From the NCBI GenBank assembly GCA_965229625.1, contig CBDDJJ010000001.1, forward strand, positions 62,001 through 126,000: a stretch of DNA of 64,000 nt, given 5' to 3'. The stretch is from JANQIO01 sp965229625 (GTDB lineage Bacteria > Pseudomonadota > Gammaproteobacteria > Pseudomonadales > Halieaceae). The position numbers were made by a program, and so were the translations under genes. The notes under the pieces were generated by a model, which was not told the DNA's origin, did not search any database, and worked only from the letters and a program-made list of their open reading frames with translations. This document shows, in pieces, positions 51,611 through 60,194 of this stretch; the first letter of the stretch is position 1; every line of letters starts with the position of its first letter.

Positions 51611-53440
51611 CTATTCCCCGGCCTGGTAGAAACCGCCGTAGTGCGCTACCGGCGACCACGCTGGTTGGATTGCAGGCAGCTGCGGTGCCAGTGTTGCAAA
51701 CTCGCCCGTGCCGTAGACCGGCTTACCGCCGGTAATCGTCAGTTCGCTTTCGATCAGCTTGAGCTCTTCGTCGCCGACCTCCAGGTACGGGGCATTCAGC
51801 ATCGCCATGTCGGCGAACTGGCCCGGCTTGATGCGCCCTTTGAGGATTTCTTCCTGGCTGAACCAGGCTGAACCGACGGTGTGATGGAACAGCGCCTGCT
51901 CGCGGGACAGCCGCTGGCGTTCGCCATGCAGCGGCGTGCCGCCTACGCTCTTGCCCGTGGTAGCCCAGTAGAGAGTGTTCCAGGGATTGTAGCTGGCCAC
52001 CCGGGTGGAGTCAGAACCGAGTCCGAGCGGCAGGCCGGCCGCTATGACATCCTGCAGTGGCGGGGCGTTCCGGGTCATCTCTTCACCGTAGCGCTCGAGG
52101 AAGTACTCGCCGGCATAGGCCATACGTGCCTGCATGGCCATGCCACCGCCCATGGCCTTGATGCGTTGCATGGTGGCGGGTTTGAGGGTTTCGCCGTGGT
52201 CAAAGGCCCAGCGAATGCCGCCAAAGCCGTCTCTGCCCTCAGCCACTTCCAGTGCGTGTGCCTCCTCAAACACATCGAGGATGTGGTTGGTGGACTCATC
52301 GTAGGTGGCGTGTATGCGCAGCGGCCAGCGGTTCTTTAGCAGGTGGCGAGTCACGCCCAGCAGTTGCGCGTGCCAGCCGCTGCGGGAAGTGATTTCCGGG
52401 CGCGCGGCGAGAAAGTTCTCATAGTCGCCGGCGGCCCAGGCGAGAAACTCGCCGCCACCGCGCACCTTGTAGCCATGCAGCAGCGCCTCTGCACGGTTCA
52501 CGTTGGCCTCATATTCCGCCGTCCAGCGCTGGAACTCCTGCAGTTCGCGGCCCTTTTGCTGGGGGAACAGGTACATCGATATACGCACCGGGAGTTCGCC
52601 CGCCAGGGCGAGTGCGTCCGAGCCCCGGTAGTCGTCCGGGAAGGTGTGCCCGCCGCCGCCAGCGTCAATCACGCTGGTCAGGCCGAAGCGATTCAACTCC
52701 CGGTAGAAGTGCCTGGTGGACACCGCCTGCTGTGCCTCGGTCATCGGCGGGAGGGCACCAATGGTTCCGTACAGCAAGTCCGGGTTTGGCCGGGCGTGAA
52801 TGATGGCACCGCCATCGGCGGTAAACTCGTAGGCCGTGCCATAGGGAGTCCTGGTTTCCGGGCTGATGCCCAATACCTCAACCGCTGCCTTGTTGAGAAA
52901 GCCCTGGCTGTATAGAAACAGTACATATACCGGGGTATCCGGTGCCGCCGCTGTGAGCTCCGCCGGGGTGGGCATGCGCTGCTCTGCAAACTGGTAGGGC
53001 GACCAACCGCCGACCACGCGAACCCATTGGCCGGCGGGTGTGCGGCTGGCCTGTTCACGAATGCGCTGCATGCCTATGGCGAGAGAGGGCACGCCGTCCC
53101 AACGCAGCTCCATGGCAAAAAAGCGGCCAGCGCGGGTGGGGTGCAGGTGGCTGTCGTTGAGACCCGGAACCACCGTGCGGCCACCGGCGGATATCACTCG
53201 GGTGTCTCGCCCAGCCAGCGCTGAGATTTCTCGGCTGCTTCCCACTGCCTGGATCAGGCCGTCACGAATCGCCACCGCTTCGGCGCGGGGGCGCACGGGG
53301 TCCTGGGTGATGATGTTGGCATCGGTCAGCACGATGTCCGGTGCACTCGCCGCCAGCAGTCGGCCCGGGCTCAGGCCGACCAGGGCGCCGGTGCCCATTC
53401 CCTCCAGGAAGCGGCGGCGGCTAAATGGCGTGTTTTTCAT
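51611..53440 (-). CDS. Tat-exported amidohydrolase (YtcJ-like)
   Basis: A 609-residue amidohydrolase family 3 protein. The N-terminus has a twin-arginine signal (SRRRFLEGMGTGALVGL, about 7-23), so it is exported folded, with its metal. 'VVPGLNDSHLHPTRAG' (about 91-106) carries the HxH metal ligands, 'IDAGGGGHTF' is central and 'FAFDHG'-like 'RWAFDHGETLK' follows. 'LGLGSDSTRVASYNPWNTLYWA' holds the late Asp. YtcJ-type enzymes hydrolyse amide or cyclic amide bonds; substrate unknown. A porin gene precedes it on the same strand, suggesting uptake and cleavage in the periplasm. Confidence 0.88.
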   Translation of the reverse strand: MKNTPFSRRRFLEGMGTGALVGLSPGRLLAASAPDIVLTDANIITQDPVRPRAEAVAIRDGLIQAVGSSREISALAGRDTRVISAGGRTVVPGLNDSHLHPTRAGRFFAMELRWDGVPSLAIGMQRIREQASRTPAGQWVRVVGGWSPYQFAEQRMPTPAELTAAAPDTPVYVLFLYSQGFLNKAAVEVLGISPETRTPYGTAYEFTADGGAIIHARPNPDLLYGTIGALPPMTEAQQAVSTRHFYRELNRFGLTSVIDAGGGGHTFPDDYRGSDALALAGELPVRISMYLFPQQKGRELQEFQRWTAEYEANVNRAEALLHGYKVRGGGEFLAWAAGDYENFLAARPEITSRSGWHAQLLGVTRHLLKNRWPLRIHATYDESTNHILDVFEEAHALEVAEGRDGFGGIRWAFDHGETLKPATMQRIKAMGGGMAMQARMAYAGEYFLERYGEEMTRNAPPLQDVIAAGLPLGLGSDSTRVASYNPWNTLYWATTGKSVGGTPLHGERQRLSREQALFHHTVGSAWFSQEEILKGRIKPGQFADMAMLNAPYLEVGDEELKLIESELTITGGKPVYGTGEFATLAPQLPAIQPAWSPVAHYGGFYQAGE

Positions 53441-53456
53441 GGGGCTCTCCAGTCAT

Positions 53457-54701
53457 CTAGATTCTTGCTTCTATAGTGAATTGGGCGAAGTTGGCGTTGT
53501 CGGCAGGCCCGGTATCTTCAAAGAAGTCCTCAGGGCGTGAATGCGCCAGTGCCAGACCCAGGAACCAGTGCTTGCTGGCCTGCCACTCGATGGCCAGTGA
53601 TATGGCGGTGTTCACGAAGCGCTCTCGTGAACCCAGCGGCGGACGAATGAGGTTGCCGGGCGGACCGTACACGCCGTCCTCCCTTTCCAGGCGCCAGTAA
53701 AAATTGATATCCAGGCTTACGAACAGGTCGTCGCCGGGCGCCAGCGTCAGGTAGGGGTTGAGGTTGAAAAAGTTTGCGGGCCCAAGTTGGGCTAGCTCGG
53801 AGAAGTAGTTGCCCCGGGGGTACAAGGCGTCAAAGGTTTCCAGCTTGTTGTCGCTGCGATCGGAATCGCCGGAGGCGATATTGGTGGACAGCATCAGGGT
53901 CGGCTGCCAGGCGCCGGGTAGCCGGTAGCCGGTGTTTGTGGCCAGTGTCCAGGCTTCGATATCGAGGCCGCCGTGCTCGCCGAACTGGTAGACGGCTTCC
54001 CAGTCCCAGAACCAGCCGTCGCGCTCGCCGAACAGGCGTGCCCCGACTGTGTGGCGGTCCTGCACGCCAGGCCCTGCAATGGTATTGCGGTCTGCGTAGT
54101 GGGCGTACAAGTAGTAGAGATCGAAATTTGTGGGACCGTCAGTGCGCGTGGTGTAAACGCCGGCCAGCTGCCGATCGTCATTGCTGGTGTCATTGAAGGC
54201 ACCCTCTGGCTCAACGTCCACCAGTTGCAGCCCGATCACGTCCCAGGTCCAGTCTTGCGTTGCGCCGCTCACTCTGACGCCATCCCAATTGCGACGGACA
54301 TTGGTCCCGTCCCGCCAGCCCACCAGACGCTGGGAGCCAAGACGGATCTCCTGGCGGCCGGCGATTGCCGTGCTGCCGGCTACAGGTAGCACGAGAAAAG
54401 CTTCCTGTACCGCCAGGTGGTTGTCCTCGATCGGTGTGGTCTCGATGCCCGACTGGAGTCCACTCATCAGGCTGATGCGCCCGCTCATGCCAGCGTCCAG
54501 ATCGATGTCTGCCGTGGCGTGGATACGCTGCGCCCAGGACCAGCCGGTATCCTCGTTATTGCTGTCGAAGTCGATGGCCGACACGTAGGTGGCGCGCTCG
54601 CGAATGTGGCCGGACAGGTTGATGCCCTGGACCACTTCCACCTGCGCTGCTGCGGCCTGCGCCAGCAGCGCGACGAGCAATAGCGGCGTAGAGTGTCTCA
54701 C
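53457..54701 (-). CDS. Outer membrane porin, alginate-export-like
   Basis: A 414-residue outer membrane beta-barrel. Signal peptide (about 1-20, 'LLLVALLAQAAAAQVEV') and the AlgE-type signature 'AGRQEIRLGSQRLVGWRDGTNVRRNWDGVR' (about 113-142) with alternating strands to the end, 'NFAQFTIEARI'. The alginate-export domain is used broadly in porins of hydrocarbon and aromatic degraders, so alginate export itself is unlikely. It precedes the Tat amidohydrolase by 16 bases and probably admits its substrate. Confidence 0.85.
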   Translation of the reverse strand: MRHSTPLLLVALLAQAAAAQVEVVQGINLSGHIRERATYVSAIDFDSNNEDTGWSWAQRIHATADIDLDAGMSGRISLMSGLQSGIETTPIEDNHLAVQEAFLVLPVAGSTAIAGRQEIRLGSQRLVGWRDGTNVRRNWDGVRVSGATQDWTWDVIGLQLVDVEPEGAFNDTSNDDRQLAGVYTTRTDGPTNFDLYYLYAHYADRNTIAGPGVQDRHTVGARLFGERDGWFWDWEAVYQFGEHGGLDIEAWTLATNTGYRLPGAWQPTLMLSTNIASGDSDRSDNKLETFDALYPRGNYFSELAQLGPANFFNLNPYLTLAPGDDLFVSLDINFYWRLEREDGVYGPPGNLIRPPLGSRERFVNTAISLAIEWQASKHWFLGLALAHSRPEDFFEDTGPADNANFAQFTIEARI

Positions 54702-54885
54702 GGCGTCGGCTCAGTCCTGCTGCAGAAAGGCTGCGTGGACTTCTATGCCAGCCATGTCACCCAGGGCGACTGCCACGATATTGCGAGACCACATAGTGTC
54801 TGTCACCTGACAATGGCGAGGTCGCGACCAAAGGGCAGGGGAAACCCTGAGCCATCGTCCTCTCACCTCAAAACAGGATGGGAAT

Positions 54886-54907
54886 GCGCCGCCCCGAAAA
54901 GCGGCGC
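54886..54907 (-). terminator. Hairpin after the YcaC-type hydrolase
   Basis: GCGCCGC (54886-54892) and GCGGCGC (54901-54907) form a 7-bp stem around an 8-base loop, just past the 3' end of the minus-strand hydrolase. On the minus strand it is followed by ATTCCC, so the U run is poor. Confidence 0.45.
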
Positions 54908-54921
54908 GACAATTGGCCCGT

Positions 54922-55626
54922 TCAGGCCGCCGCAGAGGCGCCGTCGTTGGCCGGTACCGGGTCGAGACGCTCGCCGTGCTGCACGCGCTCGGCTGTGCCG
55001 TGCACCATGGTGTAGGCGTAGTCGACGCCCATGCCGTAGGCACCGGAGTACTCCTTGACCAGGTCCATCACAGCGTCATAGGTGTCGCGATGGGCCCAGT
55101 CGCGCTGCCATTCCAGCAGTACCTGCTGCCAGGTCACTGGTACCACGCCGGCCTGTACCATACGCTGCATCGCGAAGTCGTGGGCTTCCTGGGTGGTGCC
55201 GCCGGAAGCATCGGCCACCATGTAGATTTCATAGTTGGCGTCGTGCATGGCAGACAGGGCGAATGTGGTATTGCATACCTCGGTCCACAGGCCGGAAACG
55301 ATGACCTTGCGGCGACCGTTTTCCGCCAGCGAGTTGCGGACTTTCATATCGTCCCAGGAGTTCATGGATGTACGTTCCAGCAGAGGGTGCTCCGGGAACA
55401 CTTCCAGCAGTTCCGGGTAGGTGTGGCCGGAGAAACTGTCAGTCTCAACGGTGGTAATGGTAGTCGGGATGTTGAAGATCCTGGCAGCCCTGGCCAATGC
55501 CACAGTGTTGTTCTTCAGGGTCTGGCGGTCGATGGACTGCACCCCAAAAGCCATTTGCGGCTGGTGATCGATAAAGATCAGCTGTGAATTGTCGGGAGTG
55601 AGTACCTCGAGTTTTTCCTTGCTCAT
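54922..55626 (-). CDS. Isochorismatase-fold cysteine hydrolase (YcaC-like)
   Basis: A 234-residue cysteine hydrolase. ATG 55626 is preceded by GAGGTG at good spacing; the GTG at 55635 is less likely. D20 in 'LIFIDHQPQM' and C118 in 'VIVSGLWTEVCNT' are the catalytic Asp and Cys of the isochorismatase superfamily; the Lys is not evident in the usual place, where 'LERTSMNSWDD' stands, as in YcaC-type members. The natural substrate of these is unknown, but amide or isonitrile hydrolysis has been proposed. Divergent from a TetR gene with an operator-like dyad between. Confidence 0.85.
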   Translation of the reverse strand: MSKEKLEVLTPDNSQLIFIDHQPQMAFGVQSIDRQTLKNNTVALARAARIFNIPTTITTVETDSFSGHTYPELLEVFPEHPLLERTSMNSWDDMKVRNSLAENGRRKVIVSGLWTEVCNTTFALSAMHDANYEIYMVADASGGTTQEAHDFAMQRMVQAGVVPVTWQQVLLEWQRDWAHRDTYDAVMDLVKEYSGAYGMGVDYAYTMVHGTAERVQHGERLDPVPANDGASAAA

Positions 55627-55677
55627 CGTATGCACCTCGTTGGTTGAAAAGATCTGGCTAAGCGCCGCCGGTCTTTT

Positions 55678-55771
55678 GTCGGCAATATTTAGTCAGTGAC
55701 AAAATTTTGCCGACGCTAAAGTTTTGGTACAAACGAGTATTTCTTAGCGTCGCTTTAGTGCTGCTAAAGCG
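55678..55771. promoter_or_regulatory. Operator dyads between hydrolase and TetR
   Basis: CGCTTTAG (55751-55758) and CTAAAGCG (55764-55771) form a perfect 8-bp inverted repeat around five bases. A second pair, GTCGGCAA (55678-55685) and TTGCCGAC (55707-55714), is separated by 21 bases. Both lie in the gap between the divergent hydrolase and TetR genes and are candidate TetR sites. Confidence 0.55.
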
Positions 55772-55839
55772 AACGGTTTAGAAAAATTTGTGTAAAAAAT
55801 CTGCATCCGCTTATCCATCGGACAGCCAATTTAATAAAC

Positions 55840-56589
55840 TTGCGACCCTATCAAGGAACACCCCCGGGGGCCGCTATCAGCAACCTTCGCGAAAGACGCA
55901 TGCAGGAACGGCGCCAGCGCATTCTTATGGAAGCGCGGCGCATTGTTGCGCGCCATGGGGTGGACGCCCTGACCACGCGAGGGCTGGCGGCGGCAGCTGA
56001 GGTCACCCAGCCGACGCTATACAACCTGATCGGCAACAAGGACTCAATCCTGGAAGCGCTGCTGGTCGAGCTGGCGCAGGGTTTTGAGCCGCCGGATAGC
56101 TGGCAGCCGAGCTGCGGCCTGGCGGCGATCCAGGAACTGGTCGCGGGCACCGCCACGCTCTACCAGAACAGCGACAGGTTCCGGATGATGTTCTATCTGT
56201 ACTGGCGACTGGAAGACCGCAGCTGGGCTGATCGCTCGGACAACTCGCTGCGCGAGATTCTGGGGATGGCCTACGACCTGATGACCGGGGACCGCTTGCT
56301 ACGCGGTGAGATTTGCCGCCAGGATGTGGTTGACGGCCTGTTCTCCGCCTATTTCAACCCGCTGATGCAATGGGCCGTGGGTAATCTCGACTCGAAATCC
56401 TTCGAGCACCAGGCGCTGAAGGGGATATGGATCGTACTGTGTGCCGACGCGCAGCCGCGCTTCAAACGCGAGTTGCTGAACCTGATTGCTACGTCAGATG
56501 CTGCGCTCAAGCGCTTGCAAGGCGGGGTTCAGTCCGCAAGGGGCAGTCGTTCGCAGCGCCGGACATCTCGTCGATCAGCCAGTTCTTGA
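55840..56589 (+). CDS. TetR family regulator
   Basis: A TetR regulator of up to 249 residues. The frame opens at TTG 55840; an ATG at 55900 would give a 229-residue version starting at 'MQERRQRILMEAR', and neither has a strong ribosome site. Helix-turn-helix 'LTTRGLAAAAEVTQPTLYNLIGNKDSIL' (about 46-73). The C-terminal tail is basic and runs 83 bases into the convergent LysR gene. It is divergent from the YcaC-type hydrolase and probably represses it through the dyads at 55678-55771. Confidence 0.82.
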   Translation: MRPYQGTPPGAAISNLRERRMQERRQRILMEARRIVARHGVDALTTRGLAAAAEVTQPTLYNLIGNKDSILEALLVELAQGFEPPDSWQPSCGLAAIQELVAGTATLYQNSDRFRMMFYLYWRLEDRSWADRSDNSLREILGMAYDLMTGDRLLRGEICRQDVVDGLFSAYFNPLMQWAVGNLDSKSFEHQALKGIWIVLCADAQPRFKRELLNLIATSDAALKRLQGGVQSARGSRSQRRTSRRSASS

Positions 56590-57451
56590 AGGTGGTAACG
56601 AGGGCCGCGGTCTCCGCGCGAGCGCTGTGCACCAGCTGATAGCGCACGCCGGAGTCCAGCACCGGGCCAAACGGCATGGCCAGCCGGCCCGCATCGATAT
56701 CGAGTGAAGCGAGGGTCAGGCGGCACAGGGCCACACCTGCGCCCGCGACGGCGGCATCGATGGCCTGCTCGTTGTGGCGACCGAAATTGACGCCGCGGTT
56801 GGCGTTCGCGGGATCAATGCCGGCTTTGCGGAACCAGCACTCCCAGGTGGGGCCCCCGGCGAAGGCAAGCCCGTCATCCCAGATAATGGGCACCCGCAGA
56901 ATATCCTTCGGTTCGCGCAGGCGGTGTTCCTCGATAAAAGCCGGGGAGGCGAGTGGTACGAGGATTTCTTCAATCAGCCATTCGCTGTCGACACTGTCGT
57001 CCAGCGACTGACTGAGACAGATACCGACATCAACACCGTCGCCGGAATAGCCGTCCGGATCGGAGGATGAACTCATACTGATGCCGATCTGCGGGTAGGT
57101 GCGCATAAAACCCCCAAGCCTTGGCGTGAGCCACTTGGCGGCAAACGGTTGCCCACAGGAGACCACAAGCCTGTTACTTGCGGTAGTGACAGACTCTACG
57201 GCCTCGCGAATCCGCATGAAGCCTTCATTCAGGCCTGCGTTCAAACGCATTCCGGCAGCCGTAATCGTAATACTCCGGTTCTCGCGCACGAACAGGTCTA
57301 CCCCAAGGTCCTCCTCCAGTTTCCGCACCTGCTGGCTGAGTGCAGCGGGGGTCACACAAAGTTCGCCGGCGGCCGACTTGAAGGAGCCGTGGCGTGCGAC
57401 GGCTTCGAAAGATCGCAGGGCATTGAGTGGCGGTAGGCGTCTGAAGGGCAT
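56507..57451 (-). CDS. LysR family regulator (GcvA-like)
   Basis: A 314-residue LysR regulator of the GcvA/AmpR type: 'RRLPPLNALRSFEAVARHGSFKSAAGELCVTPAALSQQVRKLEEDLG' (about 4-50). The effector domain follows with 'WLTPRLGGFMRTYPQIGISM'. It overlaps the 3' end of the convergent TetR gene by 83 bases. Target unknown. The HiPIP gene lies upstream on the same strand, separated by a terminator, so it is transcribed on its own. Confidence 0.93.
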   Translation of the reverse strand: MPFRRLPPLNALRSFEAVARHGSFKSAAGELCVTPAALSQQVRKLEEDLGVDLFVRENRSITITAAGMRLNAGLNEGFMRIREAVESVTTASNRLVVSCGQPFAAKWLTPRLGGFMRTYPQIGISMSSSSDPDGYSGDGVDVGICLSQSLDDSVDSEWLIEEILVPLASPAFIEEHRLREPKDILRVPIIWDDGLAFAGGPTWECWFRKAGIDPANANRGVNFGRHNEQAIDAAVAGAGVALCRLTLASLDIDAGRLAMPFGPVLDSGVRYQLVHSARAETAALVTTFKNWLIDEMSGAANDCPLRTEPRLASA

Positions 57452-57523
57452 CCGCCCACCTCATTTGACAAAACCTGTACAAAATACGCGTAGCGGATCC
57501 CATCAGATTCTTGCAGGAATGGC

Positions 57524-57570
57524 TTTGTGCGAATGACTGGCGCACAAAAAAGCCGCCCGCAGGCGGCTTC
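57524..57570 (-). terminator. Rho-independent terminator of the HiPIP gene
   Basis: On the minus strand AAGCCGCC/GGCGGCTT (57550-57569, loop CGCA) is followed by a T6 run (complement of A at 57546-57551). This is a textbook intrinsic terminator 18 bases past the HiPIP stop. A second inverted repeat (TTTGTGCG 57524-57531 / CGCACAAA 57541-57548) follows it and could instead be a LysR site. Confidence 0.85.
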
Positions 57571-57587
57571 GATCAGCGATGGGAGCC

Positions 57588-57914
57588 TTACTTGGCAATC
57601 CAGGCGTTACACCAGCCATTGCCGTTTACCAGACGGCCCTGGAAGATGGAGCAGGCGCCCCAACCATCTCCCTGGTCCACGTACAGCGCGCAGTTGTTGC
57701 AGAACTGATTGGCGCCTGCGTCACCTGCACGCTTGGCCCACTTGGCGGTGTCCACCTTGCTGGCGTCGTGCTGGTAGCCAAGTGCAACCGCCGTGGGGTC
57801 ATCTTCGGTCACCTTGTCTGCTGCCAGGCTGATGCGCGGCACCAGGGAAGTAGCGATGATGGCGCCACTGGCGGCCAGCACGTCGCGGCGACTGAATTTT
57901 TTTGAATTGCTCAT
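57588..57914 (-). CDS. High-potential iron-sulfur protein (HiPIP)
   Basis: A 108-residue exported electron carrier with a [4Fe-4S] cluster. Tat signal 'KKFSRRDVLAASGAIIATSLVPRISLAAD' (about 5-33). The cluster ligands are C72, C75 (FCNNC), C88 (GWGAC) and C102 (GWCNAW). It shuttles electrons between respiratory or photosynthetic complexes in the periplasm. It has its own terminator and a Fur-like site 39-57 bases before its ATG. Confidence 0.93.
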   Translation of the reverse strand: MSNSKKFSRRDVLAASGAIIATSLVPRISLAADKVTEDDPTAVALGYQHDASKVDTAKWAKRAGDAGANQFCNNCALYVDQGDGWGACSIFQGRLVNGNGWCNAWIAK

Positions 57915-57952
57915 AGTAACGGCCTCATTAATGTGGAACGGAGCATCTGGAA

Positions 57953-57973
57953 GATGCTAGTAATTCTCATTAG
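57953..57973. promoter_or_regulatory. Possible Fur-like box before HiPIP
   Basis: GATGCTAGTAATTCTCATT (57953-57971), whose complement AATGAGAATTACTAGCATC resembles Fur half-sites. About 11 of 19 positions agree with the Fur consensus, so support is modest. It would make an iron-cluster protein iron-regulated. Confidence 0.35.
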
Positions 57974-58144
57974 CGTTTATACAGAAGCTGTACAAGCTCT
58001 GATTGTGCATTAGATACGCTCAATCTCAAATCTGGCTCAGTCCAGTCCAGTTTCTGTTTAGACTAGGCCCACGCGAATCCGTGCCGTGAGAGGTGCCGTA
58101 CCATGCTGGATTCGAATGAAAGTTTCTGGATTGGGAGCGCCTGA

Positions 58145-58309
58145 ATGGTCATCGCGTCACAGCTACTGTTTGCAGGGCTGTTTGGCTCCACGGCCGGGGA
58201 CGAGTCGGCGGGCCAGCGCTCTGATCGGCCACATCGGTTCAGTGTTGTCATCACCGGGGTGCAGCTGGCCGGTATGATCCTGGTCCTCAATCCGCTCGCC
58301 CGCACGTGA
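58145..58309 (+). CDS. Possible small membrane peptide coupled to RNase J-like gene
   Basis: A 54-codon frame from ATG 58145, with two hydrophobic stretches ('IASQLLFAGLFG' and 'FSVVITGVQLAGMILVLNPL'). Its TGA overlaps the GTG start of the next gene (GTGA), a common coupling signal. No family recognised and no strong ribosome site, so it may be chance. Confidence 0.4.
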   Translation: MVIASQLLFAGLFGSTAGDESAGQRSDRPHRFSVVITGVQLAGMILVLNPLART

Positions 58310-59634
58310 TTCCCGGTGGCAAGGATCTCTGGCTACTGCCGCTGGGTGGCTGTGGCGAGATCGGTATGAACATGAACCTGTACGGCCACGCCGGCCGTTG
58401 GTTGATGGTGGACTGCGGGATCGGCTTTGACAGGGATGGCCCAGGCACCCGCATTATCACCGCCGCGCCCGATTTCGTCGCCGGACGGCGAGACAACCTG
58501 GACGGCCTGCTCATTACCCATGCCCACGAAGATCACGTTGGCGCCGTGGCCTGGCACTGGCCGCAGTTGCGCTGCCCGGTGTACTGCACCCGTTTTACCG
58601 CCGAGATCCTGCAGCGCAAGCTGGTCGAGGCCGGACTGGCGGGCAGGGTGCCGGTGCACATCGTCAAGCCCGGCAGTGAGATTGAGCTGGGCCCGTTTCG
58701 GATCGAGTGGCTGGGGCTGACGCACAGCACGCCGGAATCCCAGGCACTGGTGATTCGCACCCCGGTCGGCACCGTGTTCCACACCGGAGACTGGAAACTC
58801 GACCCCGATCCAGTGGTGGGCGCCGGCTTCGATGAACCCGCCCTGCGCCGGCTCGGCGAGGAAGGCGTGCTGGCCATGGTCTGTGACTCCACCAATGCCA
58901 CGGTGGAAGGCCGCAGTCCCAGCGAGGGAGAGTTGGGTAGAGCGTTGCTGGCGAAAGTCCTGGCAGCGCCGCGCCGCGTGGTCGTGGCCTGTTTCGGCAG
59001 CAATGTGGCCCGCCTGGTGACCCTGGCGCGGACGGCGGTGGCGGCGGGGCGTTACCCCGGCCTGTTGGGTCGCTCACTGGAGAACTATTACCGGGCGGCG
59101 CGGGTGTCAGGACTGTGGCCGCTGGACACGGAGATGGCACAGGCCTCACACCTGGGCTTCCTGCCGCCGGAAGAGGTCTTTGCAGTTGCCACCGGCAGCC
59201 AGGGAGAGGAGGGCGCGGCACTGGCGCGGCTGGCCAGCGACAGTCACCCGGCCCTGGAGCTGGAGCCCGACGATACCGTGATTTTCAGCTCGCGAGTGAT
59301 ACCTGGCAACGAAGCCTCCCTGGAGCGGCTCTATCAGCGGCTTCAATCCAAAGGGGTCAAGGTGGTCGTGGATGAAAGCGAAAGCGCGCCGATTCACGCC
59401 TCCGGCCATCCCGCCCGGGACGAATTGCGTGATATGTACAGCTGGGTGCGGCCGCGGATTGCGGTACCCGTGCATGGTGAACCGCACCACCTGGATGCCC
59501 ACGCCGAGCTGGCCCGAGAGCTCGCCGTGCCCATGCAACTGAACGGGCGCAATGGCGATTTATTCATGCTGGCGCCGCAGCCCGGTATCCGCCGGGCCGC
59601 TGCCCCGATCGGCAGGGCGGACGTGAGGCGTTAG
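58306..59634 (+). CDS. RNase J-like metallo-beta-lactamase protein
   Basis: A 442-residue MBL-fold protein of the RNase J type: 'WLLPLGGCGEIGMNMNLYG' (about 9-27) is the RNase J opening, and the metal motif is H72-A-H74-E-D76-H77. 'HSTPESQALVIRTPVGTVFHTGDWKLDPDP' (about 141-170) and 'HASGHPARDELRDMYSWVRPRIAVPVHGEPHH' (about 364-395) are further family blocks. It is shorter than Bacillus RNase J (about 555) and lacks the C-terminal domain. GTG start, overlapping a small upstream frame. RNA processing is likely but not proven. It overlaps the convergent gene by four bases. Confidence 0.88.
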   Translation: MIPGGKDLWLLPLGGCGEIGMNMNLYGHAGRWLMVDCGIGFDRDGPGTRIITAAPDFVAGRRDNLDGLLITHAHEDHVGAVAWHWPQLRCPVYCTRFTAEILQRKLVEAGLAGRVPVHIVKPGSEIELGPFRIEWLGLTHSTPESQALVIRTPVGTVFHTGDWKLDPDPVVGAGFDEPALRRLGEEGVLAMVCDSTNATVEGRSPSEGELGRALLAKVLAAPRRVVVACFGSNVARLVTLARTAVAAGRYPGLLGRSLENYYRAARVSGLWPLDTEMAQASHLGFLPPEEVFAVATGSQGEEGAALARLASDSHPALELEPDDTVIFSSRVIPGNEASLERLYQRLQSKGVKVVVDESESAPIHASGHPARDELRDMYSWVRPRIAVPVHGEPHHLDAHAELARELAVPMQLNGRNGDLFMLAPQPGIRRAAAPIGRADVRR

Positions 59635-60194
59635 TTGAGTCGCGGCAGTGGTGCCTGCTCCAGCCACTGTCGGCCGCTATACCCGTCCATGCCTGCCAGC
59701 GAAAGGGATTGCGACAGGGAATTGGCCAGCCCCGCCGCCAGCAGCCGGCGGTAGTAGGGCAAGTGCGCGACGTAGTGGGGCAGCGATGCCTCCAGCGTGG
59801 ATTCGTTGTCGAGCAGCTCGACAAAGCCGGACCGGAATGCACCGAGGGCCTCGCGCAACTCGCTGTTTTCACCAATCCCGGGCTCCGGGCTGAGCGACCA
59901 GGTCATATCTGTCTGCAATTCGCAGCGCCCCAGGCAGGGCCCGGGCAGGCGGCCTGCCCACTCGGAGGGCGAAATCAGTGAGAGTATCCAGCCGCTGTCC
60001 CGGAGGTACAGGAAGTAGTTGATGCCCGGGGCCGGCTTGAAGCGAAACTCTGCCGACAGCACCAGCAGTGTGGTGAAATAGTCCGCCAGCACCTGTTGCG
60101 GGCTTTTCGCGCGCACCCTCGCCGGCTGCATGCCGCGCCAGGCATCCAGCACCGGTGTCAGGCCCTTGCCCTGGGGATTGGGAATTTTACTCAT
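59631..60194 (-). CDS. DUF2452-like protein
   Basis: A 187-residue cytoplasmic protein. It opens 'NPQGKGLTPVLDAW' (about 6-19) and contains 'LLVLSAEFRFKPAPGINYFLYLR' (about 43-65), 'WILSLISPSEWAG' and 'LQTDMTWSLSPEP', which I associate with DUF2452; confidence in the family is moderate. Function unknown. It converges on the RNase J-like gene with a four-base overlap and is divergent from the EEP gene. Confidence 0.75.
   Translation of the reverse strand: MSKIPNPQGKGLTPVLDAWRGMQPARVRAKSPQQVLADYFTTLLVLSAEFRFKPAPGINYFLYLRDSGWILSLISPSEWAGRLPGPCLGRCELQTDMTWSLSPEPGIGENSELREALGAFRSGFVELLDNESTLEASLPHYVAHLPYYRRLLAAGLANSLSQSLSLAGMDGYSGRQWLEQAPLPRLN

Noticed and set aside
53457..54701. Alginate production locus
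   Set aside because: The porin has an alginate-export domain, but no alg biosynthesis gene is nearby; the domain is common in unrelated porins.
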